DNA of 14,077 nt from VFZS01 sp964353255 (GTDB lineage: Bacteria; Acidobacteriota; Terriglobia; Bryobacterales; Bryobacteraceae), in contig CAYGVJ010000135.1 of assembly GCA_964353255.1 (NCBI GenBank), forward strand, positions 1 through 14,077, given 5' to 3'. A program made the position numbers and the translations under genes. Positions 14,077-14,077 of the stretch are shown one piece after another (position 1 is the first letter of the stretch; every line of letters starts with the position of its first letter). The notes beneath the pieces were generated by a model. That model was not told the DNA's origin. It ran no database searches and saw only the letters and a program-made list of their open reading frames with translations.

Positions 14077-14077
14077 T

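Overview
The window is GC-rich bacterial chromosomal DNA. It looks most like an acidobacterium (Acidobacteriota). The inference rests on high GC, frequent GTG/TTG starts, an S46 dipeptidyl peptidase of the 'NHHV' type, a small conserved protein I associate with that phylum, a hexahaem c-type cytochrome, and a ferredoxin-linked 2-oxoacid oxidoreductase. There is no 16S rRNA or other decisive marker, so the phylum is an inference.

Layout. The left edge (1-54) has two tandem copies of a 25-bp unit and looks like the outer end of an IS21-type insertion sequence whose body lies off the window. A YbaK/ProX-type aminoacyl-tRNA deacylase follows on the + strand (159-641). From about 9163 down to 731 all genes are on the - strand and are packed or overlapping. 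In transcription order they are xerD, the tRNA nucleotidyltransferase gene cca, a hexahaem cytochrome c, a membrane PAS histidine kinase, a REC-PAS-degenerate-GGDEF response regulator, and the four subunits of a 2-oxoglutarate:ferredoxin oxidoreductase in the order ferredoxin, alpha, beta, gamma (korD-A-B-C, the same order as oorDABC). The last six overlap from one to the next. From 9213 to the right edge everything is on the + strand: a 161-aa protein of unknown function ending in a possible sliding-clamp motif, a secreted S46 dipeptidyl peptidase, a polyprenyl glycosylphosphotransferase that would start surface-polysaccharide synthesis, and a PyrE-like phosphoribosyltransferase. An inverted repeat closes the window.

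How the genes may work together. The two-component pair reads straight into the ferredoxin-dependent oxidoreductase, with overlapping reading frames throughout, so sensing and low-potential carbon/electron metabolism are probably co-expressed. The kinase is an integral-membrane protein of the HisKA_2 class. Its partner regulator carries no DNA-binding domain and has lost the diguanylate cyclase signature, so it probably acts through protein contacts. The cytochrome lies 71 bp upstream of the kinase gene on the same strand, which makes a redox theme plausible but unproven. XerD and CCA are housekeeping genes. The right-hand genes concern cell-envelope and nutrient functions: peptide scavenging in the periplasm, then exopolysaccharide initiation coupled to a nucleotide-metabolism enzyme.

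I see no rRNA, tRNA, CRISPR array or phage module. Apart from the IS-like left end, nothing marks the window as a mobile island.
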